NCBI GenBank assembly: GCA_947474395.1
Contig: CANJID010000006.1
Coordinates: forward strand, 26,567-90,566
Length of the DNA stretch: 64,000 nucleotides
Source: Caulobacterales bacterium
Lineage (GTDB): Bacteria; Pseudomonadota; Alphaproteobacteria; Caulobacterales; Caulobacteraceae
Direction: 5' to 3'
The position numbers and the translations under genes are program-made. The first letter of the stretch is position 1. The number at the start of each line of letters is the position of its first letter. Below the pieces are notes generated by a model. The model did no database searches. It was not told the origin of the DNA and worked only from the letters and a program-made list of their open reading frames with translations. Positions 18,583 through 29,022 of this stretch are shown here, one piece after another.

Positions 18583-19434
18583 TCAGCCTTCGGGGGGAAT
18601 GCCGTGGACGAACAGGCCCAGGCGGTCCGCGGCGGCGATGACGGCGGGGCGGTCCAGGACCAGCATGGCGCCCGCCTCTCCCACGATCCCGGCCAGCCCG
18701 CAGGCGGCGGCGGCCTCCACGGTGGCGACACCGATGGTCGGCAGGTCGACCCGGCGCTCCTGGATCGGCTTGGGCAGCTTGGCGAGCACGCCGTGGCGTG
18801 CCTCCGCCGTGCCCCGCCAGTCGGGATTGAGCGTGGCGCAGCGGGCCAGCATGGCGTCCGTGCCTTCTTGCGTCTCCACCGCCAGGACAGCGCCCCCGAC
18901 GACCACGACGCCCTGGCCGATGTCGTAGCGGCCAATGCCGCGCGCGACGGTGACGGCACGCTCGATGTCGCTCTTATGGCTTGCGGCCGGGGCGAGCGCG
19001 CCAAGCGGCCCCACGCCCAACACCAGGGTGCGGTTGATCGTGTCCGCTCCCTCGACCGCGAAGCCTTCCTTCTCGAACTCGCCGACCAGCCAACGCAGCA
19101 GGGCGTCGTCGCCATTCAGGGCCGCGGCGATGGCGCCCGGCAGGGCCTGGACCCCGCGCAGGTCCGGCTTGAGCTTGGCGAAGTCGGGACGATCGACCTG
19201 GCCGGCCATGCAGATCGCGCCGCAGCCGGCGGCCTTGAAGAGCTTGATGGCGCGGCCGAGCTCGCCCAGGCCGCACTCGGCGCCTTCATAGGCGTCCATG
19301 GCGGGGCCGGCGAAGCCCCGCAGGCGCAGGACGAACAAGGGCCGGCCCTCGGCGCGACAGCGCATCGCGAGGGATACGGGAAGCTCGCCGCCCCCGGCGA
19401 TCAGGCCGAGCTTGGGCGGCGAGGCGCTGGTCAC
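18583..19434 (-). CDS. lpxI: UDP-2,3-diacylglucosamine pyrophosphatase LpxI
   Basis: 283 residues, the length of the LpxI (DUF1009) family first characterised in Caulobacter as the replacement for LpxH. Releases UMP from UDP-2,3-diacylglucosamine to give lipid X. Seen: [12 protein letters not shown] at the start, [38 protein letters not shown] and [13 protein letters not shown]. Overlaps lpxA by 4 nt and precedes lpxB, exactly its pathway position. Confidence 0.95.
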   Translation of the reverse strand: MTSASPPKLGLIAGGGELPVSLAMRCRAEGRPLFVLRLRGFAGPAMDAYEGAECGLGELGRAIKLFKAAGCGAICMAGQVDRPDFAKLKPDLRGVQALPGAIAAALNGDDALLRWLVGEFEKEGFAVEGADTINRTLVLGVGPLGALAPAASHKSDIERAVTVARGIGRYDIGQGVVVVGGAVLAVETQEGTDAMLARCATLNPDWRGTAEARHGVLAKLPKPIQERRVDLPTIGVATVEAAAACGLAGIVGEAGAMLVLDRPAVIAAADRLGLFVHGIPPEG

Positions 19435-20219
19435 AGCGTCGGCAGGCAGAGCGGCCGGTTGGCGTCGGCCCGGATGAACTCGACGATCTCGGAGACCTCC
19501 GGCGAGGCGGAGTAGACCCGCGCCACGTCGTCCAGTCGCTCCTGGAAGGTGCCCTCGTCCGCGAACAGCAGGCGGTAGGCGGCACGCAGGTCGTTGATCG
19601 ACTCGCGGGTGAAGCCGCGACGCTTCAGGCCCACCAGGTTCAGCCCCTCGAGGTGGGCGTGGTTGCCCCAGACCGAGCCGAAGGGGATGACGTCCTTCAC
19701 CACCAGGGCCCCCGCCCCGACGATGGCGTGGCGGCCGATGCGCACGTGCTGGTGCACCCCGGCGAGCCCCCCGATGATCACGAGGTCGCCGACGACGACG
19801 TGTCCGGCGAGGCCCGAGCCGTTGACCATGGTGACCCGGTCGCCGAGCTGGCAGTCGTGAGCGACGTGGGCCCCGACCATGTAGAAGCCGTCGTCGCCGA
19901 CCCGGGTGACGCCTCCGCCCAGGACGGTGCCGGCGTGCATGGTGACATGCTCGCGGATGGTGTTGCGGGCGCCGATGACCAGCCTGGTCTCTTCGCCCTT
20001 GTGGGCGGTGTGCTGTGGATCGCCCCCGAGCACGGCGAAGGCGTTCACGGACGTCCCCTCGCCGACCTCGGTGAAGCCGCCGACCACGACGTGGCTGACC
20101 AGGCGCACCCGGTCCTGCAGGACCACGTTCGGGCCAACGATGCAGAAGGGGCCGATCTCCACGTCCATGCCCAGGGCGGCGCCCTGATGGACGATGGCCG
20201 TGGGGTGGATCGTCACCAT
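19431..20219 (-). CDS. lpxA: UDP-N-acetylglucosamine acyltransferase
   Basis: 262 residues from [15 protein letters not shown] left-handed beta-helix of hexapeptide repeats makes up the first two thirds; the catalytic histidine lies in [14 protein letters not shown]. The C-terminal helical region ([20 protein letters not shown]) is typical of LpxA. Transfers 3-hydroxyacyl from ACP to UDP-GlcNAc, the first lipid A step. An in-frame extension up to 20552 is a shadow of fabZ and is excluded. 2 nt separate it from fabZ. Confidence 0.96.
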   Translation of the reverse strand: MVTIHPTAIVHQGAALGMDVEIGPFCIVGPNVVLQDRVRLVSHVVVGGFTEVGEGTSVNAFAVLGGDPQHTAHKGEETRLVIGARNTIREHVTMHAGTVLGGGVTRVGDDGFYMVGAHVAHDCQLGDRVTMVNGSGLAGHVVVGDLVIIGGLAGVHQHVRIGRHAIVGAGALVVKDVIPFGSVWGNHAHLEGLNLVGLKRRGFTRESINDLRAAYRLLFADEGTFQERLDDVARVYSASPEVSEIVEFIRADANRPLCLPTL

Positions 20220-20221
20220 GG

Positions 20222-20695
20222 CTAGCGGCCTTCGACCACCATGGCGGCGAACTCGACCTCGGCGGCCATCTTGTCGCCGACGAAGGCCTTGCCGCCGAAC
20301 TTGAACACGTCGGAGCGCGCGCGCAGCACCTTCACCGGCATGCGCAGGACATCGCCCGGACGCACCGGATAGCGGAAGCGCACGGCGTCCATCGACATGA
20401 ACATGATGGTCTTGCCGGTGACGTCGGCCTCCAGCGACTTGGACATCAGGACCGCGCCGGTCTGGGCGATGGCCTCGATGATCAGCACGCCGGGCATGAC
20501 CGGATTTTCGGGGAAGTGCCCCTGGAAGAAGGGCTCGTTCATGGTCACGCACTTGATGCCGACCATGGATTCGTGGGGGCGGTAGTCCTCCGCCCGGTCG
20601 ATCAGCAGGAAGGGATAGCGGTGCGGAATGCGGCGCAGGATCTCGGCCATGTCGATGGCCAGCCCCGCTTCGGCTGCGACGAGAGTCTCAGTCAT
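20222..20695 (-). CDS. fabZ: 3-hydroxyacyl-ACP dehydratase
   Basis: 157 residues, hot-dog fold. Catalytic His and Glu lie in [20 protein letters not shown], preceded by [13 protein letters not shown]. Dehydrates 3-hydroxyacyl-ACP in fatty acid elongation, competing with LpxA and LpxD for the same substrate, which explains its place between them. Overlaps the end of lpxD by 8 nt. Confidence 0.96.
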   Translation of the reverse strand: MTETLVAAEAGLAIDMAEILRRIPHRYPFLLIDRAEDYRPHESMVGIKCVTMNEPFFQGHFPENPVMPGVLIIEAIAQTGAVLMSKSLEADVTGKTIMFMSMDAVRFRYPVRPGDVLRMPVKVLRARSDVFKFGGKAFVGDKMAAEVEFAAMVVEGR

Positions 20696-21716
20696 CCGCG
20701 CTCGTTCTCCTCTCGACGCCCGCCTTGCGTATCAGCCAGGCGGTTTCGCGCATGAACTGGCGCAGCTGCCGGGCCGGAGCCCCGCCCCAGGTCTCGTCAG
20801 CCGGCACGTTATTCATCACGCCGGCCGCGGCGGCGATACGGGCGCGATCGCCGATGTCGATGTGGTCCGACACCCCCGCCCGTCCGCCGAACTGTACGTT
20901 GTCGCCCACGTTCACACTCCCGGAAATCCCGGTCTGGGCGGCCAGCACGCAGTTGCGTCCGATGCGGACGTTGTGGGCGATTTGGACAAGGTTGTCGATC
21001 TTGGTGTTTTCGCCCACGACGGTGTCGTCCCAGGCCCCGCGGTCGATGCAGGATCCGGCGCCCACGGTCACCCCGTCCTGCAGGATCACACGGCCGAGCT
21101 GGGGCACGTCAGCCTTGTCGCCGCCCAGGTCGGCCACGCCGAATCCGGCCTCGCCGATCATCGCGCCGGAAAAAAGGGTCACCCGGTCGCCGATCAGGGC
21201 GTGGCCGATGCTGGCGTTGGAGCCGATGACGCAGTCTCGGCCCATGGCGACGCCGGGGCCGATCACCGTATTGGCGCCGATCTCGGTGCGGGCGCCGATG
21301 CGCGCGCCGGGGCCGATCACCACCCCGTGGCTCAACATCACCCCCTCCTCAAGCACCGCGTCCGGGTGGATGGCGGGATCGGTGATGGAATGGCGGCGGG
21401 GGCGGAACAGGCGGATGGCGGCCAGGGCGTAGGCCATCTGGGGCGCGCGCGCGACCAGGACGGCGCATCCGGCGGGCGCGCCCTCGGCGTACTCGGATCG
21501 AATGAAACAGGCGCCGGCCCGGGTGTCAGCCAGGGAGGCGACGTGGCGGCGGTCGCCGAGAAAGGCGATGTCCCGCGGGCCCGCCCTGCCGAGGGGAGCC
21601 GCGGATTCGACCCGCCGCTCGCCGTCGGCCTGGTTCGCCAGCACAGAGCCGGTCAGTTCGGCCAGCTCGGCCAGGGAGACGGGACCCAGGAACTCGAAGA
21701 AACGCGGATCGGGCAT
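20688..21716 (-). CDS. lpxD: UDP-3-O-acylglucosamine N-acyltransferase
   Basis: 342 residues from MPDPRFFEFLG, chosen over ATG 21749 because GAGGTGG precedes it at a good distance and the upstream 11 residues are atypical. An N-terminal uridine-binding domain precedes a hexapeptide-repeat beta-helix; the catalytic histidine is in NLVQIAHNVRIGRN. Adds the second 3-hydroxyacyl chain in lipid A synthesis. A perfect hairpin lies in the gap to ompH. Confidence 0.95.
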   Translation of the reverse strand: MPDPRFFEFLGPVSLAELAELTGSVLANQADGERRVESAAPLGRAGPRDIAFLGDRRHVASLADTRAGACFIRSEYAEGAPAGCAVLVARAPQMAYALAAIRLFRPRRHSITDPAIHPDAVLEEGVMLSHGVVIGPGARIGARTEIGANTVIGPGVAMGRDCVIGSNASIGHALIGDRVTLFSGAMIGEAGFGVADLGGDKADVPQLGRVILQDGVTVGAGSCIDRGAWDDTVVGENTKIDNLVQIAHNVRIGRNCVLAAQTGISGSVNVGDNVQFGGRAGVSDHIDIGDRARIAAAAGVMNNVPADETWGGAPARQLRQFMRETAWLIRKAGVERRTSADD

Positions 21717-21758
21717 CCGGCCACCACCTCGCCGAACTGGGGCATCCATTTACTCTTA

Positions 21759-21783
21759 AGGCGATCCGCGCCGCGGATCGCCT
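21759..21783. other. Perfect hairpin between ompH and lpxD
   Basis: AGGCGATCCGC-GCC-GCGGATCGCCT, an 11-bp stem with a 3-nt loop. It lies after the ompH stop and before lpxD on the minus-strand transcript. The minus-strand tail is TTAAGAGT, a poor T-run, so partial termination or an RNA-processing/stabilising role are both possible. Confidence 0.55.
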
Positions 21784-21807
21784 CAAAAAGCTAAGTTCGC
21801 AGGCCTG

Positions 21808-22476
21808 TTACGGGCGGGCCGGCGTGGTGGCCTGGTCGAGACGGGCGCGCTCGAACGTGATCGTGGTCCGCTTGGTGTTCAGCGAGGTCGTGACCGCCGG
21901 GCTGATATCCATCGAGGTGTTGGCCGCGATCAGGGCCGTCTGGTCGACCACCACCGCGCAGTTGCGCTGGGTGTAGACCGTCACCAGCAGCGGGTTGACG
22001 TCGTTGACGATGGTCTGCAGCGCGCGGTTCTTGGTCTCGTCCAGTTCCTGGGCCCGGAGCTGTTCCTTCTCCTGGTAGGCCTGGATACGGGCGTTGATGG
22101 CGTTGGCGCGCTGGGTGAACTGATCCGGCGTGATGGTCGCGCGCTGGTTCTGCAGCGCCGTACCGTCGTTCTGGATCGAGGTGCGCTCCGGGTTGAGCTC
22201 GGCCTCGACCTGGGCCGCGAGCTGCTGCATCCGCGCCAGATAGGCCTTGCCGACGAGGGAGTCGCCGATGGCCTTGTCGAACGAGAAGATGCAGACCCCG
22301 CCGATCGGCGGGCCCGGCGGGGGCGTGAAGTTGGCCGGAGCCGGAGCTGCGGCGGCCGCCGCAGCGGGAGCAGTGGCGGCCGGACGAGCGGCGGTGGCGG
22401 CAGCGGCGGCGTTCGCGGCGAGCGGAGCCGCGAGGGCGATGGCGGCGACAGCCGCGCAGAGGCGCATCTGGGTCAT
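21808..22476 (-). CDS. OmpH/Skp-family periplasmic chaperone
   Basis: 222 residues. Signal peptide (LCAAVAAIALAAPLAANA) followed by an Ala/Pro-rich linker, then a helical OmpH-like region (about 70-195) with the KAYLARMQQLAAQVEAEL helix and a long charged tentacle. Skp/OmpH proteins hold outer-membrane proteins for BamA, the gene 8 nt upstream in the transcript. The Ala-rich linker makes it longer than E. coli Skp. Assignment rests on context plus helical pattern. Confidence 0.82.
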   Translation of the reverse strand: MTQMRLCAAVAAIALAAPLAANAAAAATAARPAATAPAAAAAAAPAPANFTPPPGPPIGGVCIFSFDKAIGDSLVGKAYLARMQQLAAQVEAELNPERTSIQNDGTALQNQRATITPDQFTQRANAINARIQAYQEKEQLRAQELDETKNRALQTIVNDVNPLLVTVYTQRNCAVVVDQTALIAANTSMDISPAVTTSLNTKRTTITFERARLDQATTPARP

Positions 22477-22484
22477 GGGCTCTT

Positions 22485-24911
22485 CTAAAACTGAGTGGCG
22501 GTGGAGAAACGGAAGGTTTCGGTCTTGTCGTAGGGCGCTTTAGCCAGAATCTTGCTGAAGTCGATCCGCAGCGGCCCCATCGGAGAGGTCCAGTATACAC
22601 TGATGCCGGCCGAGGCGCGCAGCTTCAGATCGTCGCGAACCGTCGCGGACTGGATCGAGCCTCGATCCAACAACCCGACAGTACCCCCGTACAGGAACAG
22701 TTCGGTCTTGATGCCGTACTGGTCAGGCAGCCGGTTCGGCAGGCTCAAGGTTAGGTTGCCGATGGCGTAGGCGTTGCCGCCGAGGGATTCGTCATACTGG
22801 GTGTCGCGCGGGCCGATGCCGGCCGTCTCGAAGCCCGGGAAGGTGTTGCCGCCCTTGTAGAAGCGGTCGTTGATCCGGACCTGATCGCCGGCCCAGCCGG
22901 TGATGTAGCCGGCCTGGCCCTGCACGGTCAGGATCCAGGCGGGGGTGAAGCCGTGGTACCAGGCGCCGACCGTCTCGGTGCGGATGTACTTCACGTTGCC
23001 GCCGAAGCCGGCGAAGTCCTGGGTGAAGCTGAAGGTGAAGCCGCGGGTCGGCCGGATCGGATCGTTCCGCCGGTCGAGGACGAGGCTGTAGCCCATCAGC
23101 GACGTCAGGTGCGCCCCGAGCTGGTCGCAGATGGTCAGCGAGGTCAGGCCCAGTTCGCAGCTCCCGCCGCTGACGACCACGCGGTCGGTGCGCAGCTGGT
23201 AGCGGGTCTGCAGATAGGTCGTGGTGTTGAGCGGGAAGCCCAGCCGCAGGCCCATGCCGAGGGATTCGGTGTCGAAGCCCGTGTAGTCGGTGAAGTTGTA
23301 CTTGTAGGAGTACAGGTCCACCCCGCCGCGCAGGTCGCGTCCGAGGAACCGCGGCTCTGTGAAACGGAAGTCGATCTGCTGGCGCAGGGAGCCGATCGAG
23401 GCCCGCAGCGAGACGTCCTGGCCGCGGCCGCGGAAGTTGTGCTCGCTGACGCCGATGTCCAGCAGCAGCTTGTCGAACGAGGAATAGCCGGCGCCGAAGC
23501 TGAGCTCGCCGGTGGGCTGCTCCTCGACCTTGGCGCGCAGGATGGTGCGGTCCGCGGCCGAGCCCGGAATATTCTCGACCTCGACGGTCTTGAAGAAGCC
23601 GAGGCGCTTGACCTCGGTCTTGGAGCGGTCGACCAGCACGCGGTTGTAGGCGTCGCCCTCGGCCAGCCGGATCTCGCGGCGGATCACCGGGTCCAGGGTG
23701 CGGGTGTTGCCGACGATGTCGATGCGCTCGATGTAGACGCGCGGCCCCTCGCGGACCTCGAAGGTCACATCGACGGTGTTCTTCTCGCGGTTCGGCACGT
23801 AGCGCGGGCGGATGTCCACGAACGCGAAGCCCGCGGCGCCGGCCGCGAAGGTCAGGGCGTCGACGGCGGTCTCGATGCGGTCGCTCTGGTAGATCTCGCC
23901 GGGGCGGATCGGCAGCAGGGCGCGCAGGATGTTGGCGTCCAGCCGCTTCAGGTCGGTGGTGACCTTTAGGTCGCCGAAGCGGTACCGGGGACCCTCGTCG
24001 ATCGTGTAGGTGACGGCGAAGGTCTTCTGGTCGGGCGACAGCTCGGCGATCGAGGAGGACACCTTGAAATCATAGTAGCCGCGGTTGGTGTAGTGCTTGC
24101 GCAGCTGCTCGCGGTCGTACTCGATCCGGTCGGGGTCGTAGTTGTCGTTGGACTGGAAGAACTTCCACCAGTGGGTCTCGCGGGTGGCGATGACGTCGCG
24201 CAGCCCGTTGTCCGAGAATGCCTGGTTGCCGAGGAAGTTGATGCGGGTGATGCCGGTCTTGGGGCCTTCCTCGATCTTGAAGATCAGGTCCACGCGCCGC
24301 TGCGGCAACTCGACGATCTGCGGCGTAACGGCGGCGGAGATGCGGCCGGCCCGCCGGTAGAGCTCGACGATGCGCTGCACGTCCTGCTGGACGTTCGACT
24401 TGGTGAAGATGCCGCGCGGGTGGACGGTCACCTCGTCGCGCAGCTTCTCGTTGTTGAGGGCCGAATTCCCCTCGAACACCACCTGGTTGATGATCGGGTT
24501 CTCGACCACGCGGATGACCAGCTGGTCGCCGCGCAGGCTGACGACCACGTCGTCGAACAGCTCGGTGCGGAACAGGGTCTTCACCGCGAGGTCGATGCGG
24601 GCGGCGTCGACCACCTCCCCGACCTGGATCGGCACGTAGGAGATGATGGTGGCCGCCTCGATCCGCTCGTTGCCCTCAACGGCGAAGGTGCGGACGATGC
24701 CGCGCTCGACGGCGGGACCCACGGGAAGGGGCGCGAGGTTGACCGGCGGCGCGCCGGCGGGCGCGGCCGGCGTGTTGGGCTGGTCAGGCACCTGGATAGG
24801 CGTCAGCCCTCCGGCCGGCGCCCCTGCGAGGGCGCCTGTGGCGAGCATAGTAGAAGCCATGAGGGCCACGCCGAGGGCGAGCGCGGAGCGACAGGCGCGG
24901 ATTCGAACCAT
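22485..24911 (-). CDS. bamA: Outer-membrane protein assembly factor BamA
   Basis: 808 residues. Signal peptide, a Pro-rich linker, five POTRA repeats (about 75-430) and an Omp85 16-strand barrel ending in the outer-membrane signature (FRFSTATQF, C-terminal Phe). GNTFPGFETAGIGPRD matches the loop 6 V/PxGFE motif. Core of the BAM complex that inserts beta-barrels. Sits between rseP and ompH, as usual. Confidence 0.97.
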   Translation of the reverse strand: MVRIRACRSALALGVALMASTMLATGALAGAPAGGLTPIQVPDQPNTPAAPAGAPPVNLAPLPVGPAVERGIVRTFAVEGNERIEAATIISYVPIQVGEVVDAARIDLAVKTLFRTELFDDVVVSLRGDQLVIRVVENPIINQVVFEGNSALNNEKLRDEVTVHPRGIFTKSNVQQDVQRIVELYRRAGRISAAVTPQIVELPQRRVDLIFKIEEGPKTGITRINFLGNQAFSDNGLRDVIATRETHWWKFFQSNDNYDPDRIEYDREQLRKHYTNRGYYDFKVSSSIAELSPDQKTFAVTYTIDEGPRYRFGDLKVTTDLKRLDANILRALLPIRPGEIYQSDRIETAVDALTFAAGAAGFAFVDIRPRYVPNREKNTVDVTFEVREGPRVYIERIDIVGNTRTLDPVIRREIRLAEGDAYNRVLVDRSKTEVKRLGFFKTVEVENIPGSAADRTILRAKVEEQPTGELSFGAGYSSFDKLLLDIGVSEHNFRGRGQDVSLRASIGSLRQQIDFRFTEPRFLGRDLRGGVDLYSYKYNFTDYTGFDTESLGMGLRLGFPLNTTTYLQTRYQLRTDRVVVSGGSCELGLTSLTICDQLGAHLTSLMGYSLVLDRRNDPIRPTRGFTFSFTQDFAGFGGNVKYIRTETVGAWYHGFTPAWILTVQGQAGYITGWAGDQVRINDRFYKGGNTFPGFETAGIGPRDTQYDESLGGNAYAIGNLTLSLPNRLPDQYGIKTELFLYGGTVGLLDRGSIQSATVRDDLKLRASAGISVYWTSPMGPLRIDFSKILAKAPYDKTETFRFSTATQF

Positions 24912-24940
24912 TCTATGAACCGTCGGCGGGGCGGCGGGGC

Positions 24941-26164
24941 TCAGGAGAACAGCCCGCCGAGGAGTTTGAACACGCGCAATTGCTGCAAGTCGTTCCAGGT
25001 CGCGAACAACATCAATCCCAACAGCAAAGCAAGCCCCACGCGGTACCCGGCTGCCTGAACCTTGGCCGCAAGCGGGCGGCGGGCCAGGGCCTCGTAGACG
25101 TAGAACAGCAAATGGCCGCCATCGAGCACAGGCACGGGCAGCAGATTCATGAACCCGATTCCGACCGAGAGGGCGGCGGCCAGGCCCAGGAGCGCCACCA
25201 GGCCGCCGGCGACCTGGCTGCCGAAATTCGATGCGCCCTCGGCGCCGGCCTGGGCGATCTTGCCGGAAAAGGCGCCGATCCGCAGGGGCCCGCCGAGCTG
25301 GTCGCCCGACTCCAGGCCCCGGACCATACGGCCAAGGTACTGCAGGGTGGTGCTCAGGGTCTCGCCCGTCTTCTGCACCCCGCCGACCATGGCCTCGACC
25401 GGGGTGTAGTGCTTGACGAACACGTCCTCGCGGGCGCCGAGCGTGCCGAGGCCCAGGGAGCCCATCTTGTTGCTGAAGCCCGTGAGAGGATCGACCTGAG
25501 CCTTGCGCTCCGGAATCGCCGTCAACTGAACCGGGGCGCCGCCGCGATCGACGGTGAAGCGGATCGGCTCTCCGGCGCGGAAGATGACGTAGCGCTTGAT
25601 CTCGTAGAAATCGCTGATCGGGCGGTCCTCGATGGCCTTCACAAGGTCGCCCTTCATGAAGCCTGCGCGCTCCGCGGGGCTGCCAGGCTCGACCATGCCC
25701 ACGCGCGGCTTCCAGCCCACTTCGCCGAAGGTCCCCAGCAGGAAGGCGAACAGGACGATGGCCAGGAGGAAGTTGGCCACCGGTCCGGCGAGGACAACCA
25801 GCGACCGGGCCCAGATCGGCTTGAAGTGGAAGTAGCGACGCTCGGCCCCTACCCCTTCACGCTGGCGGATATTGGCTTTGAGCTGGGCGAGGTCATCGGC
25901 GTCCGGAACCGAGGAGCTGGCCTCGGCGTCGCCGGAAAAGCGCACATAGCCGCCGAGAGGGATCCACCCCACCCGCCACTCTACGCCGCCCTTGTCGGTC
26001 CAGCTGAAGATCGCCTTGCCGAAGCCGATGGCGAAGCGGTCGACCGCCACGCCCAGAGCCCGCGCCATCGCGAAGTGACCCAGTTCGTGGATGGTGACGA
26101 CGAGCGTCAGCACGAACAGGAACGGCACGACGTAGATCAGGATGTTGTGGATCAAAGCGAACAT
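24941..26164 (-). CDS. rseP: Site-2 zinc metalloprotease RseP (M50)
   Basis: 407 residues. Membrane-embedded zinc site HELGH at residues 26-30 in the first helix, a PDZ domain in the middle (MVEPGSPAERAGFMKGD), and the second metal motif NLLPVPVLDGGH near the C-terminus. Cleaves membrane-spanning anti-sigma factors and remnant signal peptides. Only one PDZ is obvious, fewer than the two of E. coli RseP. Confidence 0.95.
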   Translation of the reverse strand: MFALIHNILIYVVPFLFVLTLVVTIHELGHFAMARALGVAVDRFAIGFGKAIFSWTDKGGVEWRVGWIPLGGYVRFSGDAEASSSVPDADDLAQLKANIRQREGVGAERRYFHFKPIWARSLVVLAGPVANFLLAIVLFAFLLGTFGEVGWKPRVGMVEPGSPAERAGFMKGDLVKAIEDRPISDFYEIKRYVIFRAGEPIRFTVDRGGAPVQLTAIPERKAQVDPLTGFSNKMGSLGLGTLGAREDVFVKHYTPVEAMVGGVQKTGETLSTTLQYLGRMVRGLESGDQLGGPLRIGAFSGKIAQAGAEGASNFGSQVAGGLVALLGLAAALSVGIGFMNLLPVPVLDGGHLLFYVYEALARRPLAAKVQAAGYRVGLALLLGLMLFATWNDLQQLRVFKLLGGLFS

Positions 26165-26186
26165 GGGCGGGCGGGAACCTTCCGGG

Positions 26187-27389
26187 TCAGTTCAAACGAT
26201 CCAATCGCGACACGACTTCTGTCGCGACCCGACGGGCGTGGTTGTCCACCTCGAGGGCGGTCTCCAGCGCGTCGTCCCACGCTCCCCCGCCGAATCCCCC
26301 GTTGGCCGACATGCGGTCCAGGGTCTCCGACACAGCGGCCGCAATATCGAGAAAGCCGATCCGGCGGTCAAGGAAGGCCGCCACGGCTGTCTCATTGGCC
26401 GCATTGAAACTGTTGGGCGCGGTTCCTCCGAGCCGAAGCACCTCGCGGGCGAGGGACAACGCCGGAAACCTCTGCAAGTCCGGCGCCTGGAAGGTCAGGG
26501 AACCGATGGCGGCCAGGTCGAGCTTGGGCGCGGGCCAGGGCAGCCGGTCGGGCCAGGCGAAGGCGCAGGCGATGGGCGCGCGCATGTCCGGCGGTCCGAG
26601 CTGGGCCAGGGTGGACCCGTCCTCGTACTCGACCATGGAATGGATGATCGACTGCGGATGCACCAAGACCTCGATCTTCGTTTCGGGGGTCGCGAACAGG
26701 TATGACGCCTCGATCATTTCGAGGCCCTTATTCATCATGGTCGCGGAATCGATCGAAATCTTGGCGCCCATGGACCAATTCGGATGGGCCACCGCCTGCT
26801 CGGGCGTGGCGCCCGACATGGCCTGCAGGGTCCAGTCCCGGAACGGGCCGCCCGAGGCGGTGAGAATCAGCTTGGACACCCGGTCGATGCAGGCCGGCTG
26901 CAGCACCTGGAAGATGGCCGAGTGCTCGGAATCCACCGGGATCACCACCCCGCCGGCCGCCTTGGCCGCGGCGAGCAGGGCCGGGCCGGCGCAGACCAGG
27001 CTTTCCTTGTTGGCCAGGCCGATCACCGAACCGGCGCGGGCGGCCGCCAGGGTGGGCGCCAGGCCCGCCGAGCCGACGATGGCCGCCATAACCCAGTCCG
27101 CGCCGTCGCCCGCGACTTCCACAATGGCCTGAGCCCCGGCGGCGGCGGCGACGCCCGAGCCGTTCAGGCGCTCCCTCAGTTCGGGCAGCAGCGATTCGTC
27201 GGCGATCACCGCGGTACGGGGGCGCCACTTCAGGGCCTGCTCGGCCAGCAGCGCTACATTTCGGCCGGCGGTAAGCCCGGTCACCGACACCTCGGCGGCC
27301 CCTTCGGCGACGGCGCGCTCCAGCAAATCGAGGGTGGAGACCCCGATCGAGCCGGTCGATCCCAGCACGGTCACCGTACGCAACGCCAT
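26187..27389 (-). CDS. dxr: 1-deoxy-D-xylulose 5-phosphate reductoisomerase
   Basis: 400 residues from [16 protein letters not shown], with the NADPH loop at residues 10-16. Metal and substrate residues lie in [21 protein letters not shown] and [20 protein letters not shown]. First committed enzyme of the MEP isoprenoid pathway, which ultimately feeds UppS two genes upstream in the transcript. The start overlaps the cdsA stop by 1 nt (TGATG). Confidence 0.97.
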   Translation of the reverse strand: MALRTVTVLGSTGSIGVSTLDLLERAVAEGAAEVSVTGLTAGRNVALLAEQALKWRPRTAVIADESLLPELRERLNGSGVAAAAGAQAIVEVAGDGADWVMAAIVGSAGLAPTLAAARAGSVIGLANKESLVCAGPALLAAAKAAGGVVIPVDSEHSAIFQVLQPACIDRVSKLILTASGGPFRDWTLQAMSGATPEQAVAHPNWSMGAKISIDSATMMNKGLEMIEASYLFATPETKIEVLVHPQSIIHSMVEYEDGSTLAQLGPPDMRAPIACAFAWPDRLPWPAPKLDLAAIGSLTFQAPDLQRFPALSLAREVLRLGGTAPNSFNAANETAVAAFLDRRIGFLDIAAAVSETLDRMSANGGFGGGAWDDALETALEVDNHARRVATEVVSRLDRLN

Positions 27390-28276
27390 CAATTCGCTCC
27401 CACATCGACCAGCAGCCGCGCCGCCGCCATGACCATGGCCGCGAACATCACGCCGTCTACACGGTCCAAGAGGCCGCCATGGCCTGGAATCAATTGTCCG
27501 GAGTCCTTTACCCCGAACCGGCGCTTGAGCATCGACTCCCAGAGGTCGCCGGCCATCACGGCCAGGGCGGCGACGAAGCCGATGGGCACGGCCCAGGCCA
27601 CGGGCGGGCCCCCGGGCAAGGGGCGCCACAAGGAATAGACGACCGCGGCGGCGACCCCCGCGATCAGGCCGACGATGAAGCCGGACCAGGTCTTCTTCGG
27701 AGAAACCCGCGGCCAGAGCTTGGGGCCCTTGAGAATGGTCCCGGCCGCGAAGGCCGCGCTGTCGGCGGCCCAGGCGACCGACAGAAGGGCGGCGACCCAG
27801 CCGCGCCCCTCATGGCCGCTGTGCAGCCACTCGATGGCGACCGCCGGGGCGCCGATGTAGAGCACCCCGAAGGCCTCATCCATCGGACGTTCGGCGACGC
27901 CCCGCAGGCGGGCGATCAACGCCGCCGCCAGCGCGCCCAGGGGCAGCAACAGCCAGGCCAGCTCCATGTGGCCCAGCCCGGGCGCAATGAGGAAGTCCAG
28001 CTTCACCGCCACGAGCGCCACGCCGACGGCGCCGAAGATCGGGGCCGCCGCACGGATCGGCGCGTGGGGCGCCGACATCAGCGCCCATTCGCGGGCGAGC
28101 AGTCCCACGGCCGCGAGCATGAGGGCCAGGAACAGCCACTCTCCGATCCAGACAGCCAGCAGCACCACCGGAATCAGGATGGCCGCGGACAGGGCCCGCA
28201 GCTTCAGATTGGAATAGTCGAAGCTAGCCGGCGGCGCGGACATCGTCGACGTCGGCTCCGCCATAGCGCCGCTCAC
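27389..28276 (-). CDS. cdsA: Phosphatidate cytidylyltransferase
   Basis: 295 residues with about seven membrane helices. The family signature is near-perfect: [19 protein letters not shown] followed by LLDR, and SPKKTWSGF. Makes CDP-diacylglycerol for phospholipid synthesis. The first 52 bp overlap uppS; alternative starts at 28264 and 28243 would shorten the overlap, and 28243 has a GGAG upstream, so the N-terminus is uncertain by about 11 residues. Confidence 0.95.
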   Translation of the reverse strand: MSGAMAEPTSTMSAPPASFDYSNLKLRALSAAILIPVVLLAVWIGEWLFLALMLAAVGLLAREWALMSAPHAPIRAAAPIFGAVGVALVAVKLDFLIAPGLGHMELAWLLLPLGALAAALIARLRGVAERPMDEAFGVLYIGAPAVAIEWLHSGHEGRGWVAALLSVAWAADSAAFAAGTILKGPKLWPRVSPKKTWSGFIVGLIAGVAAAVVYSLWRPLPGGPPVAWAVPIGFVAALAVMAGDLWESMLKRRFGVKDSGQLIPGHGGLLDRVDGVMFAAMVMAAARLLVDVGAN

Positions 28277-28988
28277 GGGCCAGGAACTCGTCCATGGCGG
28301 CCTTCAGGTGCTCAGGGCCATAGTCGGGCCACAGGACATCCTGGAAAACCAGCTCGGCATAGGCGGCCTCCCACAGGAGGAAGTTGGACAGGCGCCGCTC
28401 GCCCGAGGTGCGGATGATCAGGTCCGGGGGCGGACCGGCGGCGGTGGACAGAAATCGTTCGAACCCGGCCTCGTCGGCGGCGTCCGGAGACACCTCCCCG
28501 GCGATGGCGGCGCGGGCGTAGGCCCGGGCGGCGCAGGCGATGTCCGCCCTGCCCCCGTAGTTGAAGGCGACCTGCAGGTTGAAGCGCTCATTGAAGCGGG
28601 TTCGGGCTTCCGCCCGCTCGATCACCGCCAGGATATCGGGGGCGAGGTCGTCGCGCCGGCCGATCACCCTGATACGCACGCCCTCGGCCTCCAGCCGGTC
28701 GAGGTCGGAGGCGACATAGCGCTTCAAGAGGGCCATCAGCTCGGACACTTCCGAGACCGGGCGGCGCCAGTTCTCGGTGGAGAAGCCGAACACGGTCAGC
28801 CACTGGATCCCCAGCTCGGGAGCGGCCTCGACGGTGCGTTTCAGGGCGTTGACCCCGGCCTGGTGGCCGAGGGTGCGCGGCAGGCCGCGGCTCTTCGCCC
28901 AACGGCCGTTGCCGTCCATGATGATGGCGACGTGGCGGGCGGCGTTGGCGGACGCCGTCGGGCTATTCAGCCCCAAAATCGGCGACAT
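28224..28988 (-). CDS. uppS: Undecaprenyl diphosphate synthase (cis-prenyltransferase)
   Basis: 254 residues from MSPILGLNSP, selected because GGGGAGGGAG precedes it; a GTG at 29012 is weaker. Motifs: AIIMDGNGRWAK with the catalytic Asp, LTVFGFSTENWRRP, FNYGGRADIA, and the C-terminal LIIRTSGERRLSNFLLW. Makes the C55 lipid carrier for peptidoglycan and O-antigen. Uses IPP from the MEP pathway represented by dxr nearby. Confidence 0.96.
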   Translation of the reverse strand: MSPILGLNSPTASANAARHVAIIMDGNGRWAKSRGLPRTLGHQAGVNALKRTVEAAPELGIQWLTVFGFSTENWRRPVSEVSELMALLKRYVASDLDRLEAEGVRIRVIGRRDDLAPDILAVIERAEARTRFNERFNLQVAFNYGGRADIACAARAYARAAIAGEVSPDAADEAGFERFLSTAAGPPPDLIIRTSGERRLSNFLLWEAAYAELVFQDVLWPDYGPEHLKAAMDEFLARERRYGGADVDDVRAAG

Positions 28989-29022
28989 AACGCCCGCTCC
29001 CTCCCCGTCCACCGGAGATCAT

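Noticed and set aside
20220..20552. 111-codon N-terminal extension of lpxA
   Set aside because: It lies wholly within fabZ in another frame and does not look like LpxA; the conserved start is [10 protein letters not shown].
24898..24912. GGATTCGAACC, resembling a tRNA T-loop on the minus strand
   Set aside because: It is the first codons of bamA (ATGGTTCGAATCC); no acceptor, D or anticodon arm is nearby.
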